A DNA stretch of 61,144 nucleotides from assembly GCA_035626235.1 (NCBI GenBank), contig DASPOB010000014.1:1-61144 (forward strand), read 5' to 3'. The DNA is from DATFYP01 sp035626235. GTDB lineage: Archaea; Thermoproteota; Nitrososphaeria; Nitrososphaerales; Gagatemarchaeaceae. Position 1 is the stretch's first letter; the number at the start of each line of letters is the position of its first letter. Shown here piece after piece: positions 7,504 through 16,288 of this stretch. The position numbers and the translations under genes were made by a program. Under the pieces are notes generated by a model. That model saw nothing but the letters and a program-made list of their open reading frames with translations, did not search any database and was not told the DNA's origin.

Positions 7504-9117
7504 ATGAGGAGCTCGGTCGTCGCGGTAACTCTGGCAATCTTGGTCGCAGGCAGTCTAGGCGCTGGCTATCTGGCTGGAGTGGGGAACCGACAGACCATTA
7601 CATCGACCGCCTATTCTCTCTCCACATCCACTTCGACTTCCATTCAGACAGTTGCCGTGACGTCCACAAGGACTCACGGGACCACGGTGATATCGGTCAC
7701 TTCTTCGCCATATCCGTTCCTGCTGGAATCAGCAAGGTCTATTCACAGCCTTGATTACAACGCTTCAAACGGAGGGTACCTCGTCTTCAACTTGACAGTA
7801 CGGAACATGGCGGATGTCCCAGTCTACATATGGGACTCCTGTTCGACTTCTCTCGGCCTGTCGGTCATCCCCTCGAGTGGCGCGGCGCTGGTTCGAAACC
7901 CCTATGGTTCGTCGGGATGCGCCCTCATGGCAACGAAAGCAATTCAGCCGGGCGCCATGGAGTACCTGAGTACTCCTTTGAACCATCCTTCAATCATCAT
8001 GCTCGTTCGGACGGGCACGTTCGTTGCAAACCTTACGCTCTCTTGGGGTTGGAACTCGTCGTCAATCACGCACTCGACGACCTTCTTCGTGCCCTTCACT
8101 GTCGGAGGGTCTCCCATACCTGTTGCGAACGTCGAGACGGCGAACATCACCATCGGGGGGACACCGGGCGTAATCGCAGTAAATCCGGACTCCGGTAGGA
8201 TCTACGTCGAAGACGATTACTCTAGGAATCTCACTGTAGTGGATGCCTCGACGCACTCGCTGGTCGCAACGGTCACGTTGCCGGCGATGAGCGACAGAGG
8301 AATCGCCATAGACTACCACGCCAACATGGTCTATGTCTTAGTCGAGGGGGGGATTGCAGAGGTGAACGGTTCGACGAACAAAGTCGCGGGCGAGTTACAG
8401 GTCGACCTGGTGCCTGGGGCCTTGGCCTACGATCCGGCCGCCCGTGTCATCTACGGTGCGACAGCCCGGCAAATAGCTGCCAATAACTACAGTGGCAGCC
8501 TGCTAGGTTTTGATGTCAGGACGGGTTCGCTCGTAGCAAACATTTCCCTAGGATTCTGGGCGTGGGACCTTGCAATCGATCCACTCACGCACATGGTCTA
8601 CGCGGTGGGTTGCACCAATAGCTTCCTCTGCTTCTCAGAGGCATCTTTCGTGAACGGAACGAGCAGGTCAGTAGTCAATACCCTCAATCTGGGTGCAGAT
8701 GCAATTCCGACCGTGGCGGTGAACCCCAAGACAAACGTTGTCTATCTTTCGGGTGTGGCCCAACTCATGGCTCTCAATGGAACCAATGGGAAGACGATTT
8801 ACGAGGTGAATCCTCAGACATGCGTTTTCAGCGACATGTCCATCATTCAATCGTCAGACCAGGTGCTCGCAACTTCATTCGATTACAACTATGTTCTAGT
8901 TTACGATGGAGCATCTGGGGTCTTGGTGAACATGTACTCCCTGACGAAGGTGCCTTCCTTCGGTTACTTCGGGGTTCAGGACCTCGCATTCAATCCGAAC
9001 ACTGGTGAAGTATACGTCACAATTTCTACGCAGCTCTTGGCCTTTCACAGCGTCGCCGCGACCGGGAATGTGAACAGCACTCTGGTCTATCCCGGCCAAT
9101 ATTGCCCCCCGCCTTAA
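7504..9117 (+). CDS. Secreted or membrane-anchored YVTN-type beta-propeller protein
   Basis: A 537-residue exported protein. An N-terminal hydrophobic segment (residues 4-25) acts as signal or anchor, followed by a Ser/Thr-rich spacer (about 32-70). A beta-sandwich-like region (about 75-225) has many N-x-S/T sequons. The C-terminal half (about 230-530) is a propeller with repeating motifs such as IAVNPDSGRIYVEDDYSRNL, TVAVNPKTNVVYLSG and LAFNPNTGEVYV, typical of YncE/YVTN surface propellers. No enzyme signature is seen. Binding or adhesion at the cell surface is inferred. Confidence 0.75.
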   Translation: MRSSVVAVTLAILVAGSLGAGYLAGVGNRQTITSTAYSLSTSTSTSIQTVAVTSTRTHGTTVISVTSSPYPFLLESARSIHSLDYNASNGGYLVFNLTVRNMADVPVYIWDSCSTSLGLSVIPSSGAALVRNPYGSSGCALMATKAIQPGAMEYLSTPLNHPSIIMLVRTGTFVANLTLSWGWNSSSITHSTTFFVPFTVGGSPIPVANVETANITIGGTPGVIAVNPDSGRIYVEDDYSRNLTVVDASTHSLVATVTLPAMSDRGIAIDYHANMVYVLVEGGIAEVNGSTNKVAGELQVDLVPGALAYDPAARVIYGATARQIAANNYSGSLLGFDVRTGSLVANISLGFWAWDLAIDPLTHMVYAVGCTNSFLCFSEASFVNGTSRSVVNTLNLGADAIPTVAVNPKTNVVYLSGVAQLMALNGTNGKTIYEVNPQTCVFSDMSIIQSSDQVLATSFDYNYVLVYDGASGVLVNMYSLTKVPSFGYFGVQDLAFNPNTGEVYVTISTQLLAFHSVAATGNVNSTLVYPGQYCPPP

Positions 9118-9229
9118 CCAAGGAACTCCGTTGGCAGACTCGTCACTCCGAGCCAGCGGGACCAAAGCTGCATGAGGAAAGTCGAGTCTCTTAGAGCTTA
9201 AGTAACCCCGAGACGCACTCGGGCATCGC

Positions 9230-9529
9230 TTGGAAGTCAAGCCGACGAAGGGATTCAAGGTCAAAGTCAACGCCCGTCGGGAAGCCGTCTTCGGGGAGGA
9301 ATCAGTCGCGGTGAACAAGGTCTCCCTGCCCGACGACGGAAGCCGCGTTGGCGTCCTTACTGGAACTACCCTGGCCGGCTTCTGCGAAGTCGAGATGCCC
9401 GGCCTCGACGGAAAGATGCACTGGTATCCGATGGAGGACCTGGCAGGGGAGCACGGGGAGGCGATTGTAGAGGACGAATTCCCCATAGACCAGGACGAGG
9501 ACGGAGCCGGAGACGAGCCCGAAGAGTAG
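9230..9529 (+). CDS. Small acidic-tailed conserved-type protein, function unknown
   Basis: A 99-residue protein starting with TTG. A compact beta-rich body (about residues 1-75) with VKVNARREAVFGEE and GTTLAGFCEVEMPG is followed by a strongly acidic tail (about 78-99, DQDEDGAGDEPEE). Acidic tails of this kind are common in archaeal proteins that bind basic partners. The next gene starts 11 bp after the stop, so the two probably form an operon. A TATA-like AGCTTAAGTAA lies about 35 nt upstream. I do not recognise the family. Confidence 0.6.
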   Translation: MEVKPTKGFKVKVNARREAVFGEESVAVNKVSLPDDGSRVGVLTGTTLAGFCEVEMPGLDGKMHWYPMEDLAGEHGEAIVEDEFPIDQDEDGAGDEPEE

Positions 9530-9540
9530 GTGGTCGCTCC

Positions 9541-9873
9541 GTGGCCGCAGCCGACGGTGGGGAGATTCTGTTTGTCGTTGACGTAACTGCCTTCACGGAG
9601 GAGGGATTCGTGGGCACGACAAGCTACGGAGGGAAGAAGGTTTCCATAGACTTCGACCCGAAGGGGGACGGTGTCTTCCTGACAGCGGAGATGGCCGAGA
9701 GAATCGGGGTCAAGAAGGGTGACCCGCTTTCAATCATCATCGAAGACGATGCCCATGTGCTTGCGAAGTCTGTGTCCTCTGGCGTAGGAAGGAAAATCCG
9801 CATATCAGACGAGAAGACGTACTACACCGTGGGCAGAGAAGGCGGAGCGGTGCTCCGAGTACGGAGATCCTAG
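9541..9873 (+). CDS. Small beta-rich protein, function unknown
   Basis: A 110-residue protein starting with GTG 11 bp after the preceding gene, probably cotranscribed. The pattern is beta-rich with a central helix (FLTAEMAERIGVKKGDPLSI, about residues 43-62), a layout reminiscent of SpoVT/AbrB-like or double-psi folds, followed by SVSSGVGRKIRISDEKTYYT. The stop overlaps the end of the convergent nucleotidyltransferase-fold gene by 4 bp. No catalytic motif is visible. A DNA- or RNA-binding role is possible but unsupported. Confidence 0.55.
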   Translation: MAAADGGEILFVVDVTAFTEEGFVGTTSYGGKKVSIDFDPKGDGVFLTAEMAERIGVKKGDPLSIIIEDDAHVLAKSVSSGVGRKIRISDEKTYYTVGREGGAVLRVRRS

Positions 9874-10634
9874 CCGAATACCGAGTCGCCGTCTGATTCG
9901 GGCAGCTCGTACCAACGGGCTTTCTCGCCTATCCTGGCCCTCATCTTCCACGACAGGCTCTTGGGCTGCGATTCCATCATCCTCAGAAGCTCGTGAATCC
10001 GAGGAAGTATTCGGTCCCGTTCCTTCTGTTCAAGAAGCTGGGCCCTTGCCGATGTCGCCTCGAGGCTCTTGCGGAATGTGGTGTACATCCCCCAATCCCT
10101 GGAACAGAGTTCTGAGATCTCGTCACCCCTGATCCCAACGGGTCCACTAGTGACCGGAAAGTCCCTGAAAACGGCCAGCAGGTCTAGGTACTCCTTGTCG
10201 GTCTTTTCGACCACCTGCAGCTTCGTCATCACCAGCTGGGTCACCGGGAGTGTGTAGGTGCCCGCAAGGATGCTCTCCTTGAAGTTGAACTTGTGGCACA
10301 TTACGAATTCGTCGAGGAAGATATCAACCCTACGCCTGTTGCCGAGGTCGTAATAGATCAGGCGCTGCCCCATGTTGAGCTTGTTGAAGACATCGCGGGG
10401 CTTGTAACCCAGTGTTTCCATGGTTTTCATGATCTCTTTAGTGTCCTCTCGTCTTCCCATCAGGTCTATGTCTTTGTTCTCCCGATAGTAACGGGAGTCC
10501 GCGGCGCTGGGGCAGAGGCTCTTGAACGCGAGACCCCCCAACAACCTGAGCCTAACTCCCTTGGACTCCGCACTGTCGATGATTTGCATGGCGGCCTCCA
10601 GCCCGTTAGCCGGCAGCACCACTACGCTCTCCAT
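9870..10634 (-). CDS. Nucleotidyltransferase-fold protein (AbiEii/DUF1814-like)
   Basis: A 254-residue protein. The N-terminal half has the Pol-beta/minimal nucleotidyltransferase layout: RLRLLGGLAFKSLC (about residues 27-40, glycine-rich helix start), NKDIDLMG (about 53-60, the DxD metal motif) and RRVDIFLDEF (about 100-109, third acidic residue). The rest is helical. This matches AbiEii-type toxin-like and related orphan nucleotidyltransferases. No AbiEi-like antitoxin is adjacent; its neighbours are a small unknown gene and a convergent small gene. It may modify tRNA, a protein or a small molecule. Treating it as an active toxin would be speculation. Confidence 0.65.
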   Translation of the reverse strand: MESVVVLPANGLEAAMQIIDSAESKGVRLRLLGGLAFKSLCPSAADSRYYRENKDIDLMGRREDTKEIMKTMETLGYKPRDVFNKLNMGQRLIYYDLGNRRRVDIFLDEFVMCHKFNFKESILAGTYTLPVTQLVMTKLQVVEKTDKEYLDLLAVFRDFPVTSGPVGIRGDEISELCSRDWGMYTTFRKSLEATSARAQLLEQKERDRILPRIHELLRMMESQPKSLSWKMRARIGEKARWYELPESDGDSVFG

Positions 10635-10719
10635 CCGACCGACAAGGTTTCGCGTTCAAATTTAAACTGTGTTAGCGGTTCGGCGAGATTTGACAGGTTC
10701 GTGGTAAAGGTTTCTGCGC

Positions 10720-11052
10720 TCATCGGTCGGGCACGGTGGCCTGACGTTTTCGCTCTTCTGCCCGCAGAAGGGTCCACCGAGGCCGCAACCAGGTCTCCTC
10801 TCGCCCATGCGCACTCCGAACAACGAACATCCTTCCGTCATCTGCCAGGGTCTCGACCGCAGGGGCCGAAGCCCGGAGCCGGGAATACTCGCGGTCAGTC
10901 AGCTGCAGTCTAGCCGGCTTGCGGCCGATGCTGGCGCGCCAATCGGCAGTCGTCCCGTCGAGAGAGAAGAACAGTGATGCCGGGCCCGCCTCAAGATAGA
11001 CCTTGGCGTACCTTAGCTTCCTAGGGAGGGCGTGCTCCAGCCTGAACTTCAT
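10720..11052 (-). CDS. Small basic protein, function unknown
   Basis: A 110-residue protein rich in Arg, with a beta-strand-like N-terminus (KLRYAKVYLEAGPASLFFSL) and a basic C-terminal helix (LLRAEERKRQATVPDR). It faces away from nurA across a 100-bp gap that holds promoters for both. The family is not recognised. Codon pattern and lack of a competing gene on the other strand favour a real gene, although a 206-residue open frame overlaps it antisense and was judged a shadow. Confidence 0.45.
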   Translation of the reverse strand: MKFRLEHALPRKLRYAKVYLEAGPASLFFSLDGTTADWRASIGRKPARLQLTDREYSRLRASAPAVETLADDGRMFVVRSAHGREETWLRPRWTLLRAEERKRQATVPDR

Positions 11053-11153
11053 GATTGGTCGGCGCGCTCGCTTCCTATTAACGCATTCTGGCCATTGGCG
11101 TCTCTACGAATGACTGGGGCTATTAACCGGCTTCATCTAACAACGAGGGGCAG

Positions 11154-12902
11154 ATGTCCGCCAGGATAGCCGAGGAACTTTCCAAGCAGACGCGCGAATT
11201 GGTCTCCAGGTTCGAGCAACGCGCCAACGGGTTCAGAGGAAGAAACGACCTCTCGGAATTTGTGGTCCCCGTTGGCGTGGCGGAAGCCGAGCGGTCGGCG
11301 CGCGAGCTGTTCGGTGAGGGAGAGCACACGGCAGTTGGCATCGACGGCTCAATGGACTTCGACGAAAGGCTTCAGATGATGCTGTTCTACTCGAACGCTA
11401 CAGCATACAGCTGCCCTTTCACGGTGGGCTCCCACGTGCAATTCGACTTGGCGGCCGCTCGTCGTGAGGAGAAGCTCGCGGCGTCAGCCGCTATTCCCCT
11501 CTGGGCCGAGGACCTCGGCAGCATATTCAGCCGCGAACCCGAGCTGGACATAGAGCTCGAGCACTCGATGGACAGGATACCGAACTCGTTCATGACTCTT
11601 GGAGAGCTGTACCTGGCGCTGAAAGCAGCCGAGACGGCTGACGTGATCTTCCTGGACCGCCCGTTGTCTGGCACTTTCTCGACCCTGTCGAGGGACGCGA
11701 GGAACCTCCTCAGGAGGGGAGAAAGCAGGCTCGCAGAGTGGGACAGGAACCACCGGGTCACGGCGCTCGACCTAGAGTTGGCGGTGAACCTCGGCTCGCC
11801 CGCATTGATCGTGCCAACGAGGCAGCGCTTCCTGCCGCTCGCGATGGTGAAGCTCCTACTGCAGGGGCCCATGACCTTCGCCGAACTCGCAGCGTCGCTG
11901 GCCGCGACCGAGGGCGAAATCAAGCGTTCAGCTAGGGTCATCGGGAGGCTCGATTCCAGGCACGGGAACACTCTACTGGCCGATTTCTCCGCCTCTGGGA
12001 TTAAGCTGAACGAGGATGCGGCGGGATACTGGAAGCGGGTCTCGACGCTATCGCTCGACTACTCGCGGGAGGTTTTCGAGGGCGAGAAGCACCCGCTGGC
12101 GGTCGGAGGCGACCAGTATCTCACGATCCTCGACGTCAACGCGGTAGCGCTCTTCCTGCTCCTCCTACTCTGCGAGCGGGCGCAGAAGGCACACTTGCTT
12201 CTCATCGGGATTGCCAAGGACACGACCGCGACCGACATCACGAGGGCCGTTCTTCCTTTTGCATCCTCGAGCGGGTTCGTACACCTGAAGTCGCCCCCTC
12301 CAAGGCTCAAGAACGACAAGGCTTTCCTCGCGATTCTGAGCTCGGAGAACCCATCCATAACAACCCCATGGCGGACGGTCAGTTACGACTCGTCCTACTC
12401 CACCATGGTCGAGTTCGACGGGAAGTTCGTAGGGGCCCGCAAGGTCGTTTCCAGAGAGAAGTTATTCGCCCGTTCGTTCTTCCAGCTGAGGACCCTGAAG
12501 AGCGACCCGTCCGTCCGTTCGCAGGTTTTCCTCTTCGATAGGTTGTATGACGAGGCCCACGACTCCCGGGCGCTGCGCACTTTCGAGGTCCGGGAACGCT
12601 TCGGCGAGACAACCATCGAGGCATACTTCGAAGGAGACAGTAGGAGCGACCTTTCGAACCTGATTCTCCACATTCTTTCCATGAACGACAACCCTGAGGT
12701 CTTCGAGGCCTACGGTCACAATCAGCTCCTCTATCTCGCAGACAAGGCGGTGAAGTCCGAGGTCAGGATGCTGAGGAGTTCTCTTCGGGGGGTCGCGGAC
12801 CTCAGAGTGGGCGGCGTCTCTCGGCGTCGCAAGATTTTCGGCCTCGTTACTACTTATAGGCAGCAGAGGGCCGAGGCGGAGCACGCGAGGATTGGACGGT
12901 AA
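11154..12902 (+). CDS. nurA: NurA-family nuclease
   Basis: A 582-residue protein with the NurA domain, the 5'-3' nuclease that works with HerA helicase in resection of DNA ends. Motif I is TAVGIDGSMDFD (about residues 61-72, metal-binding Asp). The second acidic pair is LGELYLALKAAETADVIFLD (about 147-166), and the C-terminal His motif is EAYGHNQLLYLADKAVKS (about 524-541). It is longer than the roughly 340-450 residues usual for NurA, with an extra region in the middle (about 210-310) that reads like a winged helix (FAELAASLAATEGEIKRSAR). herA starts 9 bp after its stop. Mre11 and Rad50 genes, often in the same operon, are not adjacent. Confidence 0.85.
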   Translation: MSARIAEELSKQTRELVSRFEQRANGFRGRNDLSEFVVPVGVAEAERSARELFGEGEHTAVGIDGSMDFDERLQMMLFYSNATAYSCPFTVGSHVQFDLAAARREEKLAASAAIPLWAEDLGSIFSREPELDIELEHSMDRIPNSFMTLGELYLALKAAETADVIFLDRPLSGTFSTLSRDARNLLRRGESRLAEWDRNHRVTALDLELAVNLGSPALIVPTRQRFLPLAMVKLLLQGPMTFAELAASLAATEGEIKRSARVIGRLDSRHGNTLLADFSASGIKLNEDAAGYWKRVSTLSLDYSREVFEGEKHPLAVGGDQYLTILDVNAVALFLLLLLCERAQKAHLLLIGIAKDTTATDITRAVLPFASSSGFVHLKSPPPRLKNDKAFLAILSSENPSITTPWRTVSYDSSYSTMVEFDGKFVGARKVVSREKLFARSFFQLRTLKSDPSVRSQVFLFDRLYDEAHDSRALRTFEVRERFGETTIEAYFEGDSRSDLSNLILHILSMNDNPEVFEAYGHNQLLYLADKAVKSEVRMLRSSLRGVADLRVGGVSRRRKIFGLVTTYRQQRAEAEHARIGR

Positions 12903-12911
12903 GTCAGGAAG

Positions 12912-14663
12912 ATGAGCGCGGGGCATTGGGCTTTCGACACCATGGGGGGCGAGTTCGACGCTCGCCTGAAGAGGAACACGATAACCTCCCGGACCTCAAG
13001 AAGCGACGGGAGAGAGCTCACGGTCTCAAACCCACTGGCAATCGTCGAGGCAAGGTTCAGCTACAGAGTCCTTGACAGGCTGTACTTCCCGAACTTCATT
13101 GCCATCGAGCGGACGGTCGACGCCGCACCGAGGTACGTGGTGTACGAGGTCGTCGGAGTAAGCCCGACCCACTATCAGCTCTCGGGCCTGGACGCTTCAA
13201 TGCCAACCCTTCTGCGGAAGGAGTACCTGGACACGATCAAGGAGAGCTGGGGGAAGTCGCAGGAGACTTGGATCGACCTCCTAGCGATTCCTACTTCATA
13301 CGTCGCGAAGGTCGACGGCCAGGGGCTAGAGTTCGAACGGGCTCCCCACGTCCCCCTCCCCGGGGCGCAGGCCTTCCTTCTGTCGAAGGAGGCTGTCGAG
13401 AAACTTGTCTGCGTGGCGGGGGGAGAGCGGATAGGGACCATGGCCGGGTTCAACCTGCCCTTCACGGTCAGCATGGACAACCTCATCCGGTACCACTGCG
13501 GATTCTTCGCCTTCACTGGGTCTGGGAAGTCGAACCTCACCAGCGCCTTGGTGAGGCAGGCCCTCGTCCACGACCCTTCCCTGGCCCTGGTAGTCTTCGA
13601 CATCGCGGGCGAGTACGCGGTAAATCTCCTCGATTTGCTGGGGGACAATTCCAAGGTCATGTCCACAGAGACCTTCGACAGTGAAGACGAGTTCGTCAAC
13701 TCGCAGGCGGTCCCAGAGAGCTTGGAGGAATCCGTGGGCAGAGAGGCAATCGAGAGGGCGCTCAGGAAGGTCTACTCGAGGGGGGTCGAGCGGATTTCGC
13801 TGCAGGAGGCGGGCGGGATCGACCTGCTTTGGATACAGCAGCTCCTTCAGGCGACCGTTGACAACGCCAGGGCCGGGGCCACTCCCGCAAAGCTCGGCAT
13901 TACAAAGCTCTCGGCCTCCTTCTATGAGAAGAGGGGGCTCAGGCAGGGCACTCGCCTCACTGAGCTGGACGAGGAGGCACGAAAGGAGCTTTCCCTTCTG
14001 CTGAAGGAGATAAACGACAAGGTCAACGAGAGGTCGGGGCTGAGGGCAGACCTCGACCTGATAATCGAGATGCTCGAGACTGGCGACTTCGGCTCCACGT
14101 TCGTTCCCCAGCTCACTCCTGAAAGACTGGCCGAACACCTGGCCAGGGGGACAGCGTCGAGACTGAATGTGCTGTACATGCCGGACCCTATCCAAGCCAG
14201 GGCCACTGCAGAGCGGCTGATCAAGCGCCTTCTCTTCCTCAAGAAGAAGGTGGGCAACAGGAAGAGGGTGCTGGTCGTCCTCGACGAGGCGCAAGAATAC
14301 ATCCCCGACGAGCATACAGACAAGGAGTACACCACGCAGTCGAACCGCGCGGTCGAGCAGCTCCTGAGGCAGGGGAGGAAGTATCGCCTCCACTGCTGGA
14401 TGGCTACCCAAAGAGTGGCCAGGCTCAACGTGAACGCCCTCCAGCAGCTCCACAGCTACTTCGTGAGCACCCTCCCAAGGATGTACGATAGGATGGTCAT
14501 CGCCGACGCCTTCGCACTCCCCTACGAGGTCCTAGAGCGGTCGGCAGACCTCGGCACCGGGGAGTGGCTCTTCGTCTCGTTCAAAGCTACGAAGCAGAGG
14601 AACGTCCCAGTGTTCCTCAGGGCGGAGAACAACGAGGACTCCGTCGCTGCCAGCCTGGAGTAG
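12912..14663 (+). CDS. herA: HerA-type DNA translocase
   Basis: A 583-residue FtsK/HerA-superfamily ATPase, the hexameric motor partner of NurA. An N-terminal HAS-barrel-like region (about residues 1-160) precedes the ATPase core. Walker A reads FAFTGSGKSN (about 198-207), with Ala where the first Gly of GxxGxGKS usually stands. Walker B is RVLVVLDEAQEYIPDE (about 451-466), and a sensor/arginine-finger region is GRKYRLHCWMATQRVARLN (about 488-506). A helical insertion lies between about 245 and 400, as in other HerA proteins. Translation is probably coupled to nurA, which ends 9 bp upstream. Confidence 0.93.
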   Translation: MSAGHWAFDTMGGEFDARLKRNTITSRTSRSDGRELTVSNPLAIVEARFSYRVLDRLYFPNFIAIERTVDAAPRYVVYEVVGVSPTHYQLSGLDASMPTLLRKEYLDTIKESWGKSQETWIDLLAIPTSYVAKVDGQGLEFERAPHVPLPGAQAFLLSKEAVEKLVCVAGGERIGTMAGFNLPFTVSMDNLIRYHCGFFAFTGSGKSNLTSALVRQALVHDPSLALVVFDIAGEYAVNLLDLLGDNSKVMSTETFDSEDEFVNSQAVPESLEESVGREAIERALRKVYSRGVERISLQEAGGIDLLWIQQLLQATVDNARAGATPAKLGITKLSASFYEKRGLRQGTRLTELDEEARKELSLLLKEINDKVNERSGLRADLDLIIEMLETGDFGSTFVPQLTPERLAEHLARGTASRLNVLYMPDPIQARATAERLIKRLLFLKKKVGNRKRVLVVLDEAQEYIPDEHTDKEYTTQSNRAVEQLLRQGRKYRLHCWMATQRVARLNVNALQQLHSYFVSTLPRMYDRMVIADAFALPYEVLERSADLGTGEWLFVSFKATKQRNVPVFLRAENNEDSVAASLE

Positions 14664-14670
14664 GCTGGGT

Positions 14671-15510
14671 TCAGAGTATCACTGCAAGAACCACCGCGGC
14701 GACAATCAGAGCCCCTCCTGAGTAGTCCAACCTCGACGGGGATTCCTTCCCCAGGGCCTTCGAAAGGATCTGGGTTAGGAGGGGAGAGAGGCTGGTCAGT
14801 ATTACCGTCACCGCCACCCCCACCAATGAAATCGAATAGACGTACAGGAGGGAACCAACCGCGAGGTCGCTGACCGCAACCAAGGCCAGGAAGCAGTACT
14901 CCCTTCTCGTGAAGCCCCTCGGCCAGGCCTTTACCCTGCCAGTCACGAGGGCAGCCGCGAAAAGGGCGACGGACGCAGCGATGACTCGCCCGAATGCGAC
15001 GCCGACGGCGCTACCTCCGGCGTTCGTTGCCACGCGTATCAGGTCTTGGCCCACGGTCCAGACCAATGCCCCCGCGACCGCGAGCGCGACCCCCCTCGCT
15101 CTCGGTTTGGTCCCGCCCCCTCGGGAAACAAGGAAGACCCCAACTATCACCATGAGCGCGGCTAAGAAGTTGGCTGTCGGGACGTTCTCTCCGACAGTGG
15201 TCGCGGTCAGCTGCACGAACAGCACATAGGTGTACGCGACGGGAGTGGCTATGGACGCGCCCATCTCCCCGATCGAAAGCAGGAAGAGGCTGTCCCCTAC
15301 CGCCAGTGTGATGACCCCGCTCAGGATTGAGTATTCGAGCCCCGCGCCGAACCCGAGGAGGATTGCCGGGGCGGCAAGGACAACTGCCGACATCGATGTC
15401 CTCATCAGATTTAGCTGGAGGAAATCGAATTTTTTCAGGAAGCCCCTATAGTAGACGGGGCTGAAGGCCCAGATCAAGGAGGCCAGAAGTGCGTAGGCCG
15501 GGTCGGGCAA
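14671..15510 (-). CDS. EamA-family (DMT) transporter
   Basis: A 279-residue membrane protein with about ten hydrophobic helices in two homologous halves (residues about 1-135 and 145-279), the layout of the drug/metabolite transporter superfamily. Halves begin with PAYALLASLIWAFSPVYYRG and GVALAVAGALVWTVGQDLIR, both typical EamA helix-1 motifs with a conserved Trp. It converges on herA with a 7-bp gap. Substrate cannot be told from sequence; members export amino acids, nucleotide sugars or metabolites. Confidence 0.88.
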   Translation of the reverse strand: MPDPAYALLASLIWAFSPVYYRGFLKKFDFLQLNLMRTSMSAVVLAAPAILLGFGAGLEYSILSGVITLAVGDSLFLLSIGEMGASIATPVAYTYVLFVQLTATTVGENVPTANFLAALMVIVGVFLVSRGGGTKPRARGVALAVAGALVWTVGQDLIRVATNAGGSAVGVAFGRVIAASVALFAAALVTGRVKAWPRGFTRREYCFLALVAVSDLAVGSLLYVYSISLVGVAVTVILTSLSPLLTQILSKALGKESPSRLDYSGGALIVAAVVLAVIL

Positions 15511-15533
15511 CTCTCGGGGTCGATTCCGTGTGG

Positions 15534-15707
15534 CTAATTAGCCCGACGGGCGCCCTCATCTGACCTCAACGAGGCCACTTCGAGGCGCAAGTCCTCTGGT
15601 ACCGGCCTGCACCCGCAGTTTTCCTCGTGTCGCCTATGCCACTCGACGCGCTGTTTCCTCGTGGGATTCGCTGGCATCCGGTGCAACCGGTGCCATCGGC
15701 TGTTCAT
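15534..15707 (-). CDS. 57-residue Cys/His-rich miniprotein
   Basis: A short gene starting at ATG 15707, supported by a good ribosome-binding site (GGAGAGGGAA about 10 nt upstream). The product has a compact motif, NPTRKQRVEWHRRHEENCGC (residues about 15-34), followed by RPVPEDLRLEV. Two His and two Cys in this spacing suggest a metal site. It lies 16 bp after the CoA-binding-protein gene on the same strand and before the EamA gene, so it may be in one transcript. I have the impression of similar small archaeal proteins but cannot name a family. Confidence 0.55.
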   Translation of the reverse strand: MNSRWHRLHRMPANPTRKQRVEWHRRHEENCGCRPVPEDLRLEVASLRSDEGARRAN

Positions 15708-15723
15708 ACTGTGGTTCCCTCTC

Positions 15724-16164
15724 CTACCCGGGGGCCCCAAGCATCTGGTGCTGGGTTCGCATGCAGGCATTCATCACGAAATCCACTCCATTGGTTGCCA
15801 GTATCTTCTTCGCCTCCTCATTCTCGAGGCCAAGCTGCGCCCAGAAGACGAAGGGTCTGCCCGTCTTCCCCTTCATCTCGGCCACCTGCGCAGCCACGCT
15901 TGGCAGTTCCTCCGACGGCCTGAACACCTCAACTACATCCACCGTCTTGGCGAGGTCGCTGGGGAGGTCAGCGAGGCTGGGGTAGGCCTTTTCACCGTGG
16001 ATGCTGTCAGTCGTAGGGTTGACCGGGATTACGACATAACCATGCTGCTTCATGTAGAGTGGGACGGTGAATGCCTCCTTGTCAGGGGACTTCGATGCCC
16101 CCACTACAGCGACCACCCTGTACTTTCGTAGGACATCGGCGGGCCGAACCGTCCACTTTGGCAT
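15724..16164 (-). CDS. CoA-binding domain protein (YccU-like)
   Basis: A 146-residue single-domain protein with the CoA-binding Rossmann fold of succinyl-CoA ligase alpha and YccU-type proteins: RVVAVVGASKSPDKEAFTVP (about residues 13-32), HGYVVIPVNPTTDSIHGEKA (37-56), VDVVEVFRPSEELPSVAAQV and FVFWAQLGLENEEAKKI. It ends in VDFVMNACMRTQHQMLG. The ATG at 16164 is preferred over the longer open frame because a TATA-like CATATTAG lies about 30 nt upstream. Stand-alone members bind CoA; a redox or sensory role is inferred. Confidence 0.88.
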   Translation of the reverse strand: MPKWTVRPADVLRKYRVVAVVGASKSPDKEAFTVPLYMKQHGYVVIPVNPTTDSIHGEKAYPSLADLPSDLAKTVDVVEVFRPSEELPSVAAQVAEMKGKTGRPFVFWAQLGLENEEAKKILATNGVDFVMNACMRTQHQMLGAPG

Positions 16165-16288
16165 ACCCTTCGGGACGCCTTTGGAACTAATATGACTTTG
16201 CCCGCCTGCACACATTCGCGGAACGGGTCCTTCATTCAGCAACGTTTCTATAAACCCCATCGGCGGGGGGAGGAAAGTCGAGTTGACA

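Noticed and set aside
10293..10913. A 206-residue open frame on the plus strand
   Set aside because: It overlaps the nucleotidyltransferase-fold gene and the small gene at 10720 on the other strand. The former has clear motifs and this frame has none.
13326..14453. A 375-residue open frame on the minus strand
   Set aside because: It is antisense to the well-supported herA gene, has no domain content and reflects high GC.
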